From: Myxococcales bacterium
Lineage (GTDB): Bacteria; Myxococcota_A; Polyangia; Fen-1088
DNA length: 64,000 bases
Assembly (NCBI GenBank): GCA_022184915.1
Contig: JAGTJU010000006.1
Span: 124,001 to 188,000, forward strand
Reading direction: 5' to 3'
Shown here: in pieces, positions 1 through 7,582 of the stretch
How positions within the stretch are numbered: position 1 is the stretch's first letter
Layout of the letters: each line of letters begins with the position of its first letter
Made by a program: the position numbers and the translations under genes
Notes under the pieces: generated by a model
Told to the model about the DNA's origin: nothing
Databases searched by the model: none
The model's input: the letters and a program-made list of their open reading frames with translations, nothing else

Positions 1-139
1 AGAGCAGGACGAAGCCTGCTCGTTTTTCCTCGGGACTCAACGTGTTGGGAGGCAGAGGGGCCGCGCTGGCGGTGCGCGCAGTCCACGAGGCCACACAAGC
101 GAGGGCCACCAACACGAGGGGCAGGCGACGAACGGTCAT
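1..139 (-). CDS. Truncated secreted protein, DUF1080-type (3-keto-disaccharide hydrolase family) N-terminus
   Basis: Only the first 46 codons lie in the window; the gene runs off the left edge. The visible part is a signal peptide (MTVRRLPLVLVALACVAS, then an Ala-rich cleavage region) followed by LPPNTLSPEEKRAGFVLL. A signal peptide followed by LSPEEKxAGFxLL(F) is the usual opening of DUF1080 (3-keto-disaccharide hydrolase) proteins, which have a concanavalin-like fold and are exported. Identity is inferred from this opening alone because the catalytic part is not visible. It lies 44 bases downstream of the metallophosphoesterase on the same strand, so the two may be cotranscribed. Confidence 0.6.
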   Translation of the reverse strand, partial: MTVRRLPLVLVALACVASWTARTASAAPLPPNTLSPEEKRAGFVLL

Positions 140-183
140 TTCCCATCCATACCGCAGGACCCGGCCCTGGAAAAGAGCAGGAC

Positions 184-2820
184 CTAGGCCCCGGTGCTGT
201 GGGGGCTCTCGGGGCGTGGGTCCGCCCGGCCGGGCGTGAGCTGAAACACATCGACCAGGTGGGGGCGCAGCTGCTGGCCATCCGTGCTCGGCCGCTCGAG
301 CCCGATCACGTACCCGGTCAACCGGTCGGGCTCCAGCTTGAAGCGGATGAAGTGGCGAAAGCGGTCGAGGTGCGCGGCTCCTCCGGCCTCGTTGTTGTGA
401 CCACCGAAGGCCAGTGTGGACGCGAGATACCAGCCGAACCAAATGCAGGTGAACATCCCGCCTGTCACGAAGGCGATGCCGAGGCGGAGGAAAGACACCT
501 CGTACGCGGCGGGGCTGCGGATCGTGCCCCAAGCCACCAGCGCTCCGGCCAGCAACCACAGCGCAAAGAGGTGCTTGTCCCGGCCAAGGGTCACGAACCA
601 TGCCGCAGCCGCTCCTGTCGCCAGGAGGGCGAAAGCCAGCACGCCGGCCGTCCGCCAGAGCGAGCCGTCGAGCGCCAGCAACAAGGGAATCGTCAACTGA
701 AGCGCTCCGAGAAAAAGCCCGAGCGCGCCAAAGCCCACGCAGGCGGGCCAGCGGCGCCCGGCGCCGGCTTGGAAGAACCCCAAGCCCGCGGGGCCGATAC
801 CCAGGAACAGGACCGTCAACAGGAACATGATGTCCGCGAGGGTCTGGGCGATGGCGTGAACGCCGTAGTTCGTGAGGCCGAACGCCGCCGAAAGAAGGCC
901 TGTGCCCATCGCGATCCACACTGGCCAATAATCGACCCAGGTCACGGCCCGGTATTTGGCTTGCTTCGGGAGCATCGCCACGTAACCCGAGACCCAAAAC
1001 CACGCCGCGGGCAAGGGCAGGGCGAAGCACAGCAACATCACGCTGTTCGGGAAGCCGTACCTCTTGGGGTCCTCGTGAACACCGCCCAAAAAGCGGTAGA
1101 GCAGGGCCAGCACGACCAAACTCGCCAACAGACAAAGCCCGGGTGGGCCGTAGCGTCTGAGCTTCACGACCTCGAAGCGGGCGAGCCGGCGCGGGGTGCG
1201 GGACAGGGCAAACACCCCCCCGAGGCCTGCGATGAGGACGACGGCGGCGGGAAGTTCAGCCGGAAGGGCGGTGCCGCTCGGCTGGGACACCTGCGCCTCC
1301 TCGGAAGCGAAGGGCGAGGGCGGTACCACCGCGGGGGCTAGCTGCCGGAACACCGACAGATCGCGCCGGGGAGCGCCAAGCCAGGCTGGGGCTTCGGTAC
1401 CCAGCCTGGACAAGCCCTCCCCGAGCGCCGTCGAGAGGCCGCGTGTGTGAGGCGCCACGGCCGCGCCGAAATAGATGATCGCGGCGCAGACGGCGCCGAT
1501 CAGCCAAACGTAGCCGCCCCGGAAGATGCGCCAGGGGCAAAGCAAGCGCAGGTTCGTCCGGCGGCACGACTCGGCTGCGCTCGGGTAAATCACCTGCGCC
1601 GGACGTGGCCAGGAACGCCCCGGGGATGCGGTGTCGCTTGCCGTTGCCCTCGAGGCAAGGCGCGTGTGTGTGGGATGCAAGAACGCACCGCCTCCCCCCG
1701 AGACCACCGAGGCGTAGTTCGGGACGTCGGGCACGTCGTGTCGCGCGTAGTGGTGAACGTCTCCGGCGATGTCGAGGTGAATGCTGTCGGGTTCGGGGAC
1801 GTGGCCGTCGTCGAGAAAGGGCCGCTCGAGGCCGAGGGCCGCGAAGGGGGCGGTGGCCTGACGGTTCACCCGCTCGAAGACCGTGGTGGGCTCGGGGGTG
1901 GCCACGATCAGGCGCTTGGGACGCGTCTTGGCGCACAGGTCGAGCACGAAGCGCTTTTGGCGCCAATCGATGCGGCCGTTCTGGGTGTCCAATCCCCAAA
2001 ACCACCACCCGAAGGGCAACTTCATCACGGCATAGCTGGCATCCTGCTTGCGCTCGAAGTCCGCCACCAGCGGCCGGGTGTCGAATTCCGATCCGTTGGC
2101 GCGGATCAGATGATTGAAGCCGAGGAGCGCGTCGTAGTAGTCGTGGTTGCCGGGGATCGCGAAGAGGTAGCGAGGGCGTCCATCCACCGCCAACGTGCCC
2201 TCCCTCTCCCGGTCGGCAAGGGCCCAGTCGAACGGTGCGGCGAAGCGTTCGGCCACGGTGGCTCGGTCTGCCACGTGATAGGCCGTATCTCCGCCCGTGA
2301 AAAGGAAGCGCCCTCGGCACAGGCGCTCCGCGCCCTCCGAAGCGCCCAGCGAGAGGTCTTTGCCCTCGCGGAAAAGGTCGCCCAGCAGAAGATAGGCGAG
2401 GCTGTACATGGCCATCTGGCCGTCGCCCGAATCAGCCAGGTAATCGAACCAAAAGGCTTCGGACTCTGGACTCTGCGAGGCGCGGGGCTCGAGTTCCGCC
2501 GACAAGTCGATCACGCTGGCCGGCATCCAGTCTCGATGATCGAGCTCGTTGCCGTTCGAGCTGTAGAGCGAGATCGACTTCATGTACGTGAGCAAGTCTC
2601 GCCCCAGCAACCAACTGACCGGGCCCCGAAAGTGGCGCTCGCCGTCCTCGCCCCACAGGGCGTGTCGCCGTCCCGAACCGTTGCCTCGCAGCAGCGCCCT
2701 CAGCCGGGCCGCGAACGAGGCGTAGCGAGGCTTGGCACCCGTGAGCTTCCGGGTGCGGGCCGCTGCCGCCGCGGGCGGCTGCGGGGCGGCGGGGACAGGG
2801 GCCACTTCGGGGCTGAGCAT
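184..2820 (-). CDS. Metallophosphoesterase fused to a polytopic membrane domain
   Basis: 878 aa. The N-terminal half (about residues 100-400) has calcineurin-like phosphoesterase motifs in order: DSGDGQ, FTGGDTAYH, AIPGNHDYYD and IAGDVHHYARH. These supply the Asp, Asn and His ligands of a dinuclear metal site. From about residue 440 onward there are repeated hydrophobic stretches (for example GGYVWLIGAVCAAIIYFGA and PAAVVLIAGLGGVFAL), roughly eight to ten membrane segments ending near the C-terminus. The catalytic domain has no signal peptide, so it is probably cytoplasmic and tethered by the membrane part. The substrate is unknown. The start ATG at 2820 precedes a Pro/Ala-rich linker; a somewhat later start is possible. 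The DUF1080-type gene follows on the same strand. Confidence 0.85.
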   Translation of the reverse strand: MLSPEVAPVPAAPQPPAAAAARTRKLTGAKPRYASFAARLRALLRGNGSGRRHALWGEDGERHFRGPVSWLLGRDLLTYMKSISLYSSNGNELDHRDWMPASVIDLSAELEPRASQSPESEAFWFDYLADSGDGQMAMYSLAYLLLGDLFREGKDLSLGASEGAERLCRGRFLFTGGDTAYHVADRATVAERFAAPFDWALADREREGTLAVDGRPRYLFAIPGNHDYYDALLGFNHLIRANGSEFDTRPLVADFERKQDASYAVMKLPFGWWFWGLDTQNGRIDWRQKRFVLDLCAKTRPKRLIVATPEPTTVFERVNRQATAPFAALGLERPFLDDGHVPEPDSIHLDIAGDVHHYARHDVPDVPNYASVVSGGGGAFLHPTHTRLASRATASDTASPGRSWPRPAQVIYPSAAESCRRTNLRLLCPWRIFRGGYVWLIGAVCAAIIYFGAAVAPHTRGLSTALGEGLSRLGTEAPAWLGAPRRDLSVFRQLAPAVVPPSPFASEEAQVSQPSGTALPAELPAAVVLIAGLGGVFALSRTPRRLARFEVVKLRRYGPPGLCLLASLVVLALLYRFLGGVHEDPKRYGFPNSVMLLCFALPLPAAWFWVSGYVAMLPKQAKYRAVTWVDYWPVWIAMGTGLLSAAFGLTNYGVHAIAQTLADIMFLLTVLFLGIGPAGLGFFQAGAGRRWPACVGFGALGLFLGALQLTIPLLLALDGSLWRTAGVLAFALLATGAAAAWFVTLGRDKHLFALWLLAGALVAWGTIRSPAAYEVSFLRLGIAFVTGGMFTCIWFGWYLASTLAFGGHNNEAGGAAHLDRFRHFIRFKLEPDRLTGYVIGLERPSTDGQQLRPHLVDVFQLTPGRADPRPESPHSTGA

Positions 2821-2987
2821 GCCCTATTGACGCAGAACGGAAGGGGAAGGCAACCCTTTTCTCGGGTGCACGAGGGCTGGCGTGGAGCGGCTCTTCCGTC
2901 CACGCGGCGCGCCTGGTGCGCCCGGGCGCGAATCGATCGAGACGGTACCTTCCCCGGGGTCCGGCATCGGGTAAACTGGTGCACCTC

Positions 2988-3272
2988 ATGACCAAGGACA
3001 CCATCGTCGCCATTCTCGAGACCGAAGGCTTCAAGGGCAGCAACAAGGGCTTCGAGTTGCCCGAGGGGCGCGAAATCGACTGCTTCATCCGATCTTCGGC
3101 CGATTTGCTCACCGTGGGCAAGGTTCACCGGATCGGCCTTCCTGAAACGTTCGTCGTGCTCGAGAACCGAAAGGGCGAGCGGTTCTTTTTCGCCTACGAA
3201 GACGTCGTGGGCTTCAAGCTGGGCAGCGACGAGGGCAGCAAAGTGCGTCCGGCAGCGGGCTTTTTCCGCTAG
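2988..3272 (+). CDS. Conserved small hypothetical protein
   Basis: 94 aa from the ATG at 2988; an in-frame upstream extension is not needed. It begins MTKDTIVAILETEGFK and has alternating hydrophobic and charged segments such as ETFVVLENRKGERFFFAYEDV, suggesting a small alpha/beta or beta-sheet fold. There is no signal peptide, membrane segment or Cys motif. I do not recognise the family. It ends 13 bases before the fumarylacetoacetate-hydrolase gene on the same strand, so they probably form an operon, but the sequence gives no functional link. Confidence 0.65.
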   Translation: MTKDTIVAILETEGFKGSNKGFELPEGREIDCFIRSSADLLTVGKVHRIGLPETFVVLENRKGERFFFAYEDVVGFKLGSDEGSKVRPAAGFFR

Positions 3273-3285
3273 GGCCGGTGCTTCC

Positions 3286-4206
3286 GTGCGCGTCGTCCGA
3301 TTCCTCAGACCCTCCGGAGCTCACATGCCCTGCATCGGGCTGCTCGCCGGGCTGGGAGATCACGTTCTGGACGTGAGCGCGCTGGCGGCCGCGCAGGGGC
3401 GCCACACGCCCGGCGACGATCTGGGCTGGTGGGATCTGGACGGCCCCCTCGGCACGCTGCTCGCAACGTCTTTCGAGGCGTGGCGTGCGGCGTCGTGGGG
3501 CCCGTTCTCCCAGGTGGAGCCCGACGACATCCTGCCTCTGCCCACCGTTCGGCTGTTGGCCCCGGTGGCCCGTCCGGGCAAGCTGATGTGCATCGGGCTC
3601 AATTACCGGGATCACGCTGCCGAGGCGAAGATGGACGTGCCGCGGGCGCCTGTGATGTTCGCGAAGTTCGGAACCTCCGTCACCGGCCCTGAAAGCGAGG
3701 TCGTGATTCCTTTTGGTTGTGAGAAGGCTGACTACGAAGCTGAGCTGGCGGTCGTGATTGGCCGGCGCGCGAAGCGGGTTCCTCCCTCCGAGGCCCTTCA
3801 TCACGTCTTCGGCTACACCTGCTTCAACGACGTGAGTGCCCGCGATTTTCAGTTCGCCGATGGGCAGTGGGTGAGGGCCAAAGCCGCTGACACCTTCGCC
3901 CCCATGGGCCCGTTCGTGGCCACGGCCGCCGAGGTCGAAGACCCGCACGCCCTCCCCATCAAGTTCAGACTCAATGGCGAGACCATGCAAAACTCCAACA
4001 CCGACCAGCTCGTGTTCGGAATACCCGAGATCATCGCGCACTTGTCGGCAAGCATGACCCTCGAGCCGGGTGACGTCATCGCCACGGGAACACCGCCCGG
4101 GGTGGGCTTTGCGCGAAGGCCTCCCGTTTACCTTCGTCCCGGGGATCGCATGGAGGTCGAGATCGCCTCGCTGGGAATCTTGGCGAACACGGTCACGCGC
4201 GACTGA
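3286..4206 (+). CDS. Fumarylacetoacetate hydrolase (FAH) family protein
   Basis: 306 aa starting at GTG 3286. The N-terminal part (about 1-90) is variable. The FAH catalytic domain follows, with GLNYRDHAAE, the acidic metal-binding segment DYEAELAVVIG, FNDVSARDFQ and IATGTPPGVGF. This family hydrolyses or decarboxylates beta-keto acids in aromatic, ureide or sugar-acid catabolism using Mg or Mn. The motif set fits the 2-hydroxyhepta-2,4-diene-1,7-dioate isomerase/ureidoglycolate lyase-like branch, but the substrate cannot be fixed from sequence. No other catabolic genes are nearby. It is convergent with the pseudokinase gene. Confidence 0.9.
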   Translation: MRVVRFLRPSGAHMPCIGLLAGLGDHVLDVSALAAAQGRHTPGDDLGWWDLDGPLGTLLATSFEAWRAASWGPFSQVEPDDILPLPTVRLLAPVARPGKLMCIGLNYRDHAAEAKMDVPRAPVMFAKFGTSVTGPESEVVIPFGCEKADYEAELAVVIGRRAKRVPPSEALHHVFGYTCFNDVSARDFQFADGQWVRAKAADTFAPMGPFVATAAEVEDPHALPIKFRLNGETMQNSNTDQLVFGIPEIIAHLSASMTLEPGDVIATGTPPGVGFARRPPVYLRPGDRMEVEIASLGILANTVTRD

Positions 4207-4239
4207 GACGTATCTGGGGGAGGCCGCTCAGGCCGGGGC

Positions 4240-5973
4240 TCAGCGTAGCGCCATCGACCAGCTGGCGATCGTCTTGGCGCCGTCAAACTTCGGAAAGCCG
4301 AAGGTCTTCATGCGGCCCAACACGCAGCTGGGCAGCGCACCCTTCTGTTCCCCGTTCACTTTGACGGCCGACACATCGCCCGAGCCTCTCACCACGAACT
4401 CGAGGTCGATGCTCGACAGGCCCGGGCTCGAGCGCCGGGCCTCCATGATGCAAGGCACGAGCTTTCGGTAATTGCCCATCATGACCTTCTGGATGGTGCC
4501 ATCGTCCAAGACCGCGTCGCCGCCGCCCTTACTCGCGTCCCCCAGCACCATGCCGCTGTTGAACTCGTCGCCCGCCCTGCCGGCCCCTCCTCCCGCTCGC
4601 CGTGCCGACCGAGCGCGCTGCGGCTGGGTGAACTCGATCTTCACGTTTTTCAGGAAGGCGTTGATGTCTTCCTCTTCCGCGCGGCTGGCGAGGGTGCCTT
4701 CTTGCTGGTTTTGACGGTTCACCACGTAAAACGCCAGCCCCGCAAGAACCACGGCGGCGGCGGCGCCGACCACCACCAAAGTGGCGCGGGATTTGTTTTT
4801 CTCTTGATGCGCGAGCGATTGATCCGCTTCCGCGCGGCGCGCGTGTTCTAGCGAACGTTGTGCTTGCCGCGCGAAATCTCCGAGCTGGGGGTGTTCTTGG
4901 ATCCGGACCTGCTCGCCACTTTCCGTGTCGGTGAGTAGGTCGTTCGGTCCGAACGCGCCCTTGGCCAGTTCGGCCCGAAGCTGGTTCATCGTGAACGGAC
5001 CAAAATCGAGCCTGCCCTTTTGGACGAGCCAGCGCTCCGCATCCACATCGAGGCCCGCCGCTTCTGCCACGTTGAAGGTCCGGCCCGTCACCCGGGGCAA
5101 GGCCAGGGCCGCGGGTGCGCGTTCAGCAGGGGCGACCGGCGAGCCGCCCGAGGCAAAGCCCAGGGCCGCACCCAACTCGTTGACCAACATCTGAGGTGAG
5201 CCCTGCCGCCCCATGGGACTGGACGCGAGCGCCTTGGCCACGACGGCGTCGACCAGCGCGGGCAGGCCCGGGACCACGTGGGAAGGCATCCGTAAGGGCG
5301 TGGCAGGTGGGGCCCCCGTCAGCATTTCGTAGAGCATGGCGCCCATCGAGTAGACGTCGGCAGCCGCGGTGGGTGGGCCCCCGCGCGCCAGCTCGGGCGC
5401 CACGTAGGGGCTTGGACTTTCCGCGGCCAGGCCCACCCAGGCGATCTCCGGCAACGCCTGGAACAAACCCAGATGCTCGATGACCACACGGCCATCCCGT
5501 CCCACGGTCACCGTATCGGGAGCAAGCGCGCCGTGGGCCACGGCTGCGTACGCACCAGCGAGCCCGTGCGCCAGGTGGCCCAGCACGGTGAACGCGGTTT
5601 GGGCCCCCACCGGTTGCCCCTGTTGCAGGTGAGCGGCGATGGCACGGCGTAGGGGATGGCCGTCCGGGTGCTCGCTGGCCACGTAGAACCAACCCGCGTC
5701 TTCACCGAAGGCGTGCAGGCGTGCCAGGTTCTTGTGAGGCACCCGCGAGACCCGGTCGAGATCCGCCGTCAGCACCGAGGTGCGCATGCCCAAGCGTTCA
5801 AGCGAGGTCAAAACCAACGTACACAGCGTATTCGTCTGCGCGTCGCGGGCTCGGTAAATGCCGAGCCCGGGGGCGCCCGCCAAAGCCTCTTCGAGGGCGA
5901 AGCGTCCGGCGACCACGGTTCCCCGCTGGGCCGGGGCACCCTCATTCGTTCCTGCGTTGGCCATCGACGTCAT
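4240..5973 (-). CDS. Pseudokinase - GYF-like - transmembrane - AgmX/PglI-type C-terminal domain protein
   Basis: 577 aa from ATG 5973; an ATG at 5964 is nearly as good. Residues about 15-280 follow the Ser/Thr kinase layout (YVAPELARGG and DVYSMGAMLYEMLTG are clear). All catalytic motifs are degraded: the beta-3 Lys is absent (CTLVLTSL), HRDxKxxN is HGALAPDTV and DFG is EHLGLF. A GYF_2-like segment follows (ERWLVQKGRLDFGPFTMNQL). Next comes one membrane helix (TLVVVGAAAAVVLAGLAFYVV). The extracytoplasmic C-terminus resembles the AgmX/PglI domain of gliding proteins, with two Cys (LVPCIMEAR and LPSCVLGRM) and a GFPKF motif. It is likely a non-catalytic scaffold or sensor spanning the inner membrane. 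A -10-like box lies 12 bases upstream of the start. Confidence 0.85.
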   Translation of the reverse strand: MTSMANAGTNEGAPAQRGTVVAGRFALEEALAGAPGLGIYRARDAQTNTLCTLVLTSLERLGMRTSVLTADLDRVSRVPHKNLARLHAFGEDAGWFYVASEHPDGHPLRRAIAAHLQQGQPVGAQTAFTVLGHLAHGLAGAYAAVAHGALAPDTVTVGRDGRVVIEHLGLFQALPEIAWVGLAAESPSPYVAPELARGGPPTAAADVYSMGAMLYEMLTGAPPATPLRMPSHVVPGLPALVDAVVAKALASSPMGRQGSPQMLVNELGAALGFASGGSPVAPAERAPAALALPRVTGRTFNVAEAAGLDVDAERWLVQKGRLDFGPFTMNQLRAELAKGAFGPNDLLTDTESGEQVRIQEHPQLGDFARQAQRSLEHARRAEADQSLAHQEKNKSRATLVVVGAAAAVVLAGLAFYVVNRQNQQEGTLASRAEEEDINAFLKNVKIEFTQPQRARSARRAGGGAGRAGDEFNSGMVLGDASKGGGDAVLDDGTIQKVMMGNYRKLVPCIMEARRSSPGLSSIDLEFVVRGSGDVSAVKVNGEQKGALPSCVLGRMKTFGFPKFDGAKTIASWSMALR

Positions 5974-5985
5974 TGCCGGGGGTAT

Positions 5986-5991
5986 ATTATC
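5986..5991 (-). promoter_or_regulatory. Possible -10 element for the pseudokinase gene
   Basis: Reads GATAAT on the minus strand, five of six matches to TATAAT, ending 12 bases before ATG 5973. No convincing -35 is seen at 16-19 bases. If real, the 5' leader would be only about 6-15 bases, nearly leaderless, and there is no Shine-Dalgarno-like sequence in it. Confidence 0.35.
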
Positions 5992-6060
5992 GGATCTCGG
6001 TCCGTTTCCTTGTGTTTTACGCACGCGGCGGACGGGGGGCCCCTGGGCTCGCCAGTTCCT

Positions 6061-6068
6061 GATAGAAT
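6061..6068 (+). promoter_or_regulatory. Extended -10 promoter abutting the start of the MoxR-associated cassette
   Basis: TGATAGAAT (starting at 6060) contains TG-N followed by TAGAAT at 6063-6068, a good extended -10 that does not need a -35. Transcription would begin about 6-7 bases later, at or next to ATG 6075, so the mRNA would be leaderless. No Shine-Dalgarno sequence precedes 6075, which agrees with this reading. Confidence 0.5.
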
Positions 6069-6074
6069 CAGCCC

Positions 6075-7571
6075 ATGGTCGTGCGTGTGGCTCCTGGGCA
6101 GGTGCGGTTCGTGCTTCCGCACCTCACCGTCGATGCCCGGGGGGTGGCCTTGGGGCGCGATCTGGTCTTTCGTTTCGCCAGCCTCGACCGGCTCGTCACG
6201 TTTTTGCGCTTCGTAAGCGCCGAGCTCGGCTTCGACGAGCTCGGCACGAAGGTACAGATCCGCTTCGTGCGCGCGGCGCACGGGCCCCGCGAGGTTCTCT
6301 TCTTCGTCGAGCAGTCATCGCCGCACGTCACCGACACCTTGGCCCGGGCCGCGCGTAGCGCCGCGGGGCAAGCGTTCACGGGGGCAGGGCGGCATTTCGT
6401 CGCCCTGCGTGACGCCCACTCGCCCCTTGGTTACGACGTGGAGACGCTCGCAGCAGGGCCAGGTGATGTTCATCTCTACGCGCCGGATGTCGACAGCGCC
6501 TTCGTCTTCGAGGGAGAGCTCTCCTTGCGACAGCTCCTGCTGCGCCTCGAGTTGCAGAGGGTGCAGACGGGGCCCGAAAGCCTCACCAGCCGGCGGCTGC
6601 CGCCCGCGCTGTACGTCACCATCCGTCAGGGGCTCGGGCCCGCCTTGATCGAGTCACTTCATCATGCAGGGGTCCGCGCCAGCGCAGGTATCGTTTCGGC
6701 CTCGCACGTTCCCGGGGCCGCCTTGATGGAGCCTCGTTTGTGGTTGTTCAGGATCGAACAGCCGCCCGCTCGCCTCTCCGGCTTGCTGGCTCATACGCCG
6801 GGTCTTACGGCCTACGTGCCCGTGACCGACTCCGTCGCGGTGGCGCTCGGGTATCGGCACCCCATTCACCTCGACGCGTGTCGCAACGTCTTCGACGAGG
6901 CTTCCTTCGTTCTCTTTCCGCCGCCGCCGGGGGTGCCGCGCGTGGTGGCACCGGTGCCGCAGCTGCGTCTTCTCGACGACCTGGTGCGGGTACCTTCTAC
7001 GGCAGCTCTCGCCCCTGCCTCGGCATCAGTGTCCGCCCCTGCGCCCATCGACCTCGAGACCCACCTCCGACTGGTTCGTGTTCCCCCGCGCGGTGAGGGG
7101 CCCGTGGGAACCTTGGTGCCTTGGACTCAGGTGGCTTGGGTGCAGCGGATCGGCGTGGGCTTACCCCAGCCCGCGCTGACCAGTTATCGGATCGTTGCGC
7201 TGCCCCAGGGGCTCCTGGTCGTGGCGGCGGAGAGCCTTCAGTGGTTTCCCTTTGGCACGCTCCTCACCTCCGTGGCGCGCGGGGTCCTCGTGCCCGTGGG
7301 CTTCGGCCTTCGACCGGCGGTCTCCCATGCCTTGCTGGAAGAGCGCTTGGGCACGGCAGACGGCTCGCTGGTGGTTTTCCCGGCGCCCGACGGAAAGCCG
7401 TTCAGGGTGGCGTCCGGTGACCTGGTTCCGCTCGAGAAGCACGTTTTGGGACATCTTCCCGTGGACCGGCAAACGCCCCGATGGGCCCTCGGAGAATCGG
7501 GCAGAGACGCGGGTGCGCCGGAGGTGCGCTACCGGGGAGGCCTCTCGATGCCGCTGTGGGGGCGAGGCTGA
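6075..7571 (+). CDS. Unknown protein, first gene of the MoxR-associated cassette (possible bpX-type domains)
   Basis: 498 aa with no signal peptide or membrane helix. Two blocks are visible. The first (about 1-290) includes an LRQLLLRLELQ helix, the segment ALYVTIRQGLGPALIESLHH and then VALGYRHPIHL. The second (about 335-465) includes WFPFGTLLTSVARGVLVPVG and later VASGDLVPL. A low-complexity Ala/Ser/Pro linker (about 315-330) separates them. I cannot assign a family with certainty. The pattern recalls the bpX domains described for MoxR-vWA-beta-propeller ternary systems, and the RavA/MoxR ATPase two genes downstream supports this, but it is memory-based and unverified. The ATG at 6075 is probably at the transcription start. 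The next gene starts 11 bases after its stop. Confidence 0.75.
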   Translation: MVVRVAPGQVRFVLPHLTVDARGVALGRDLVFRFASLDRLVTFLRFVSAELGFDELGTKVQIRFVRAAHGPREVLFFVEQSSPHVTDTLARAARSAAGQAFTGAGRHFVALRDAHSPLGYDVETLAAGPGDVHLYAPDVDSAFVFEGELSLRQLLLRLELQRVQTGPESLTSRRLPPALYVTIRQGLGPALIESLHHAGVRASAGIVSASHVPGAALMEPRLWLFRIEQPPARLSGLLAHTPGLTAYVPVTDSVAVALGYRHPIHLDACRNVFDEASFVLFPPPPGVPRVVAPVPQLRLLDDLVRVPSTAALAPASASVSAPAPIDLETHLRLVRVPPRGEGPVGTLVPWTQVAWVQRIGVGLPQPALTSYRIVALPQGLLVVAAESLQWFPFGTLLTSVARGVLVPVGFGLRPAVSHALLEERLGTADGSLVVFPAPDGKPFRVASGDLVPLEKHVLGHLPVDRQTPRWALGESGRDAGAPEVRYRGGLSMPLWGRG

Positions 7572-7582
7572 GCGTCCGGCTC

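Noticed and set aside
199-2991. Large plus-strand reading frames opposite the metallophosphoesterase
   Set aside because: They have biased, low-complexity composition typical of GC-rich antisense frames and no recognisable motif; the minus-strand gene has clear catalytic motifs.
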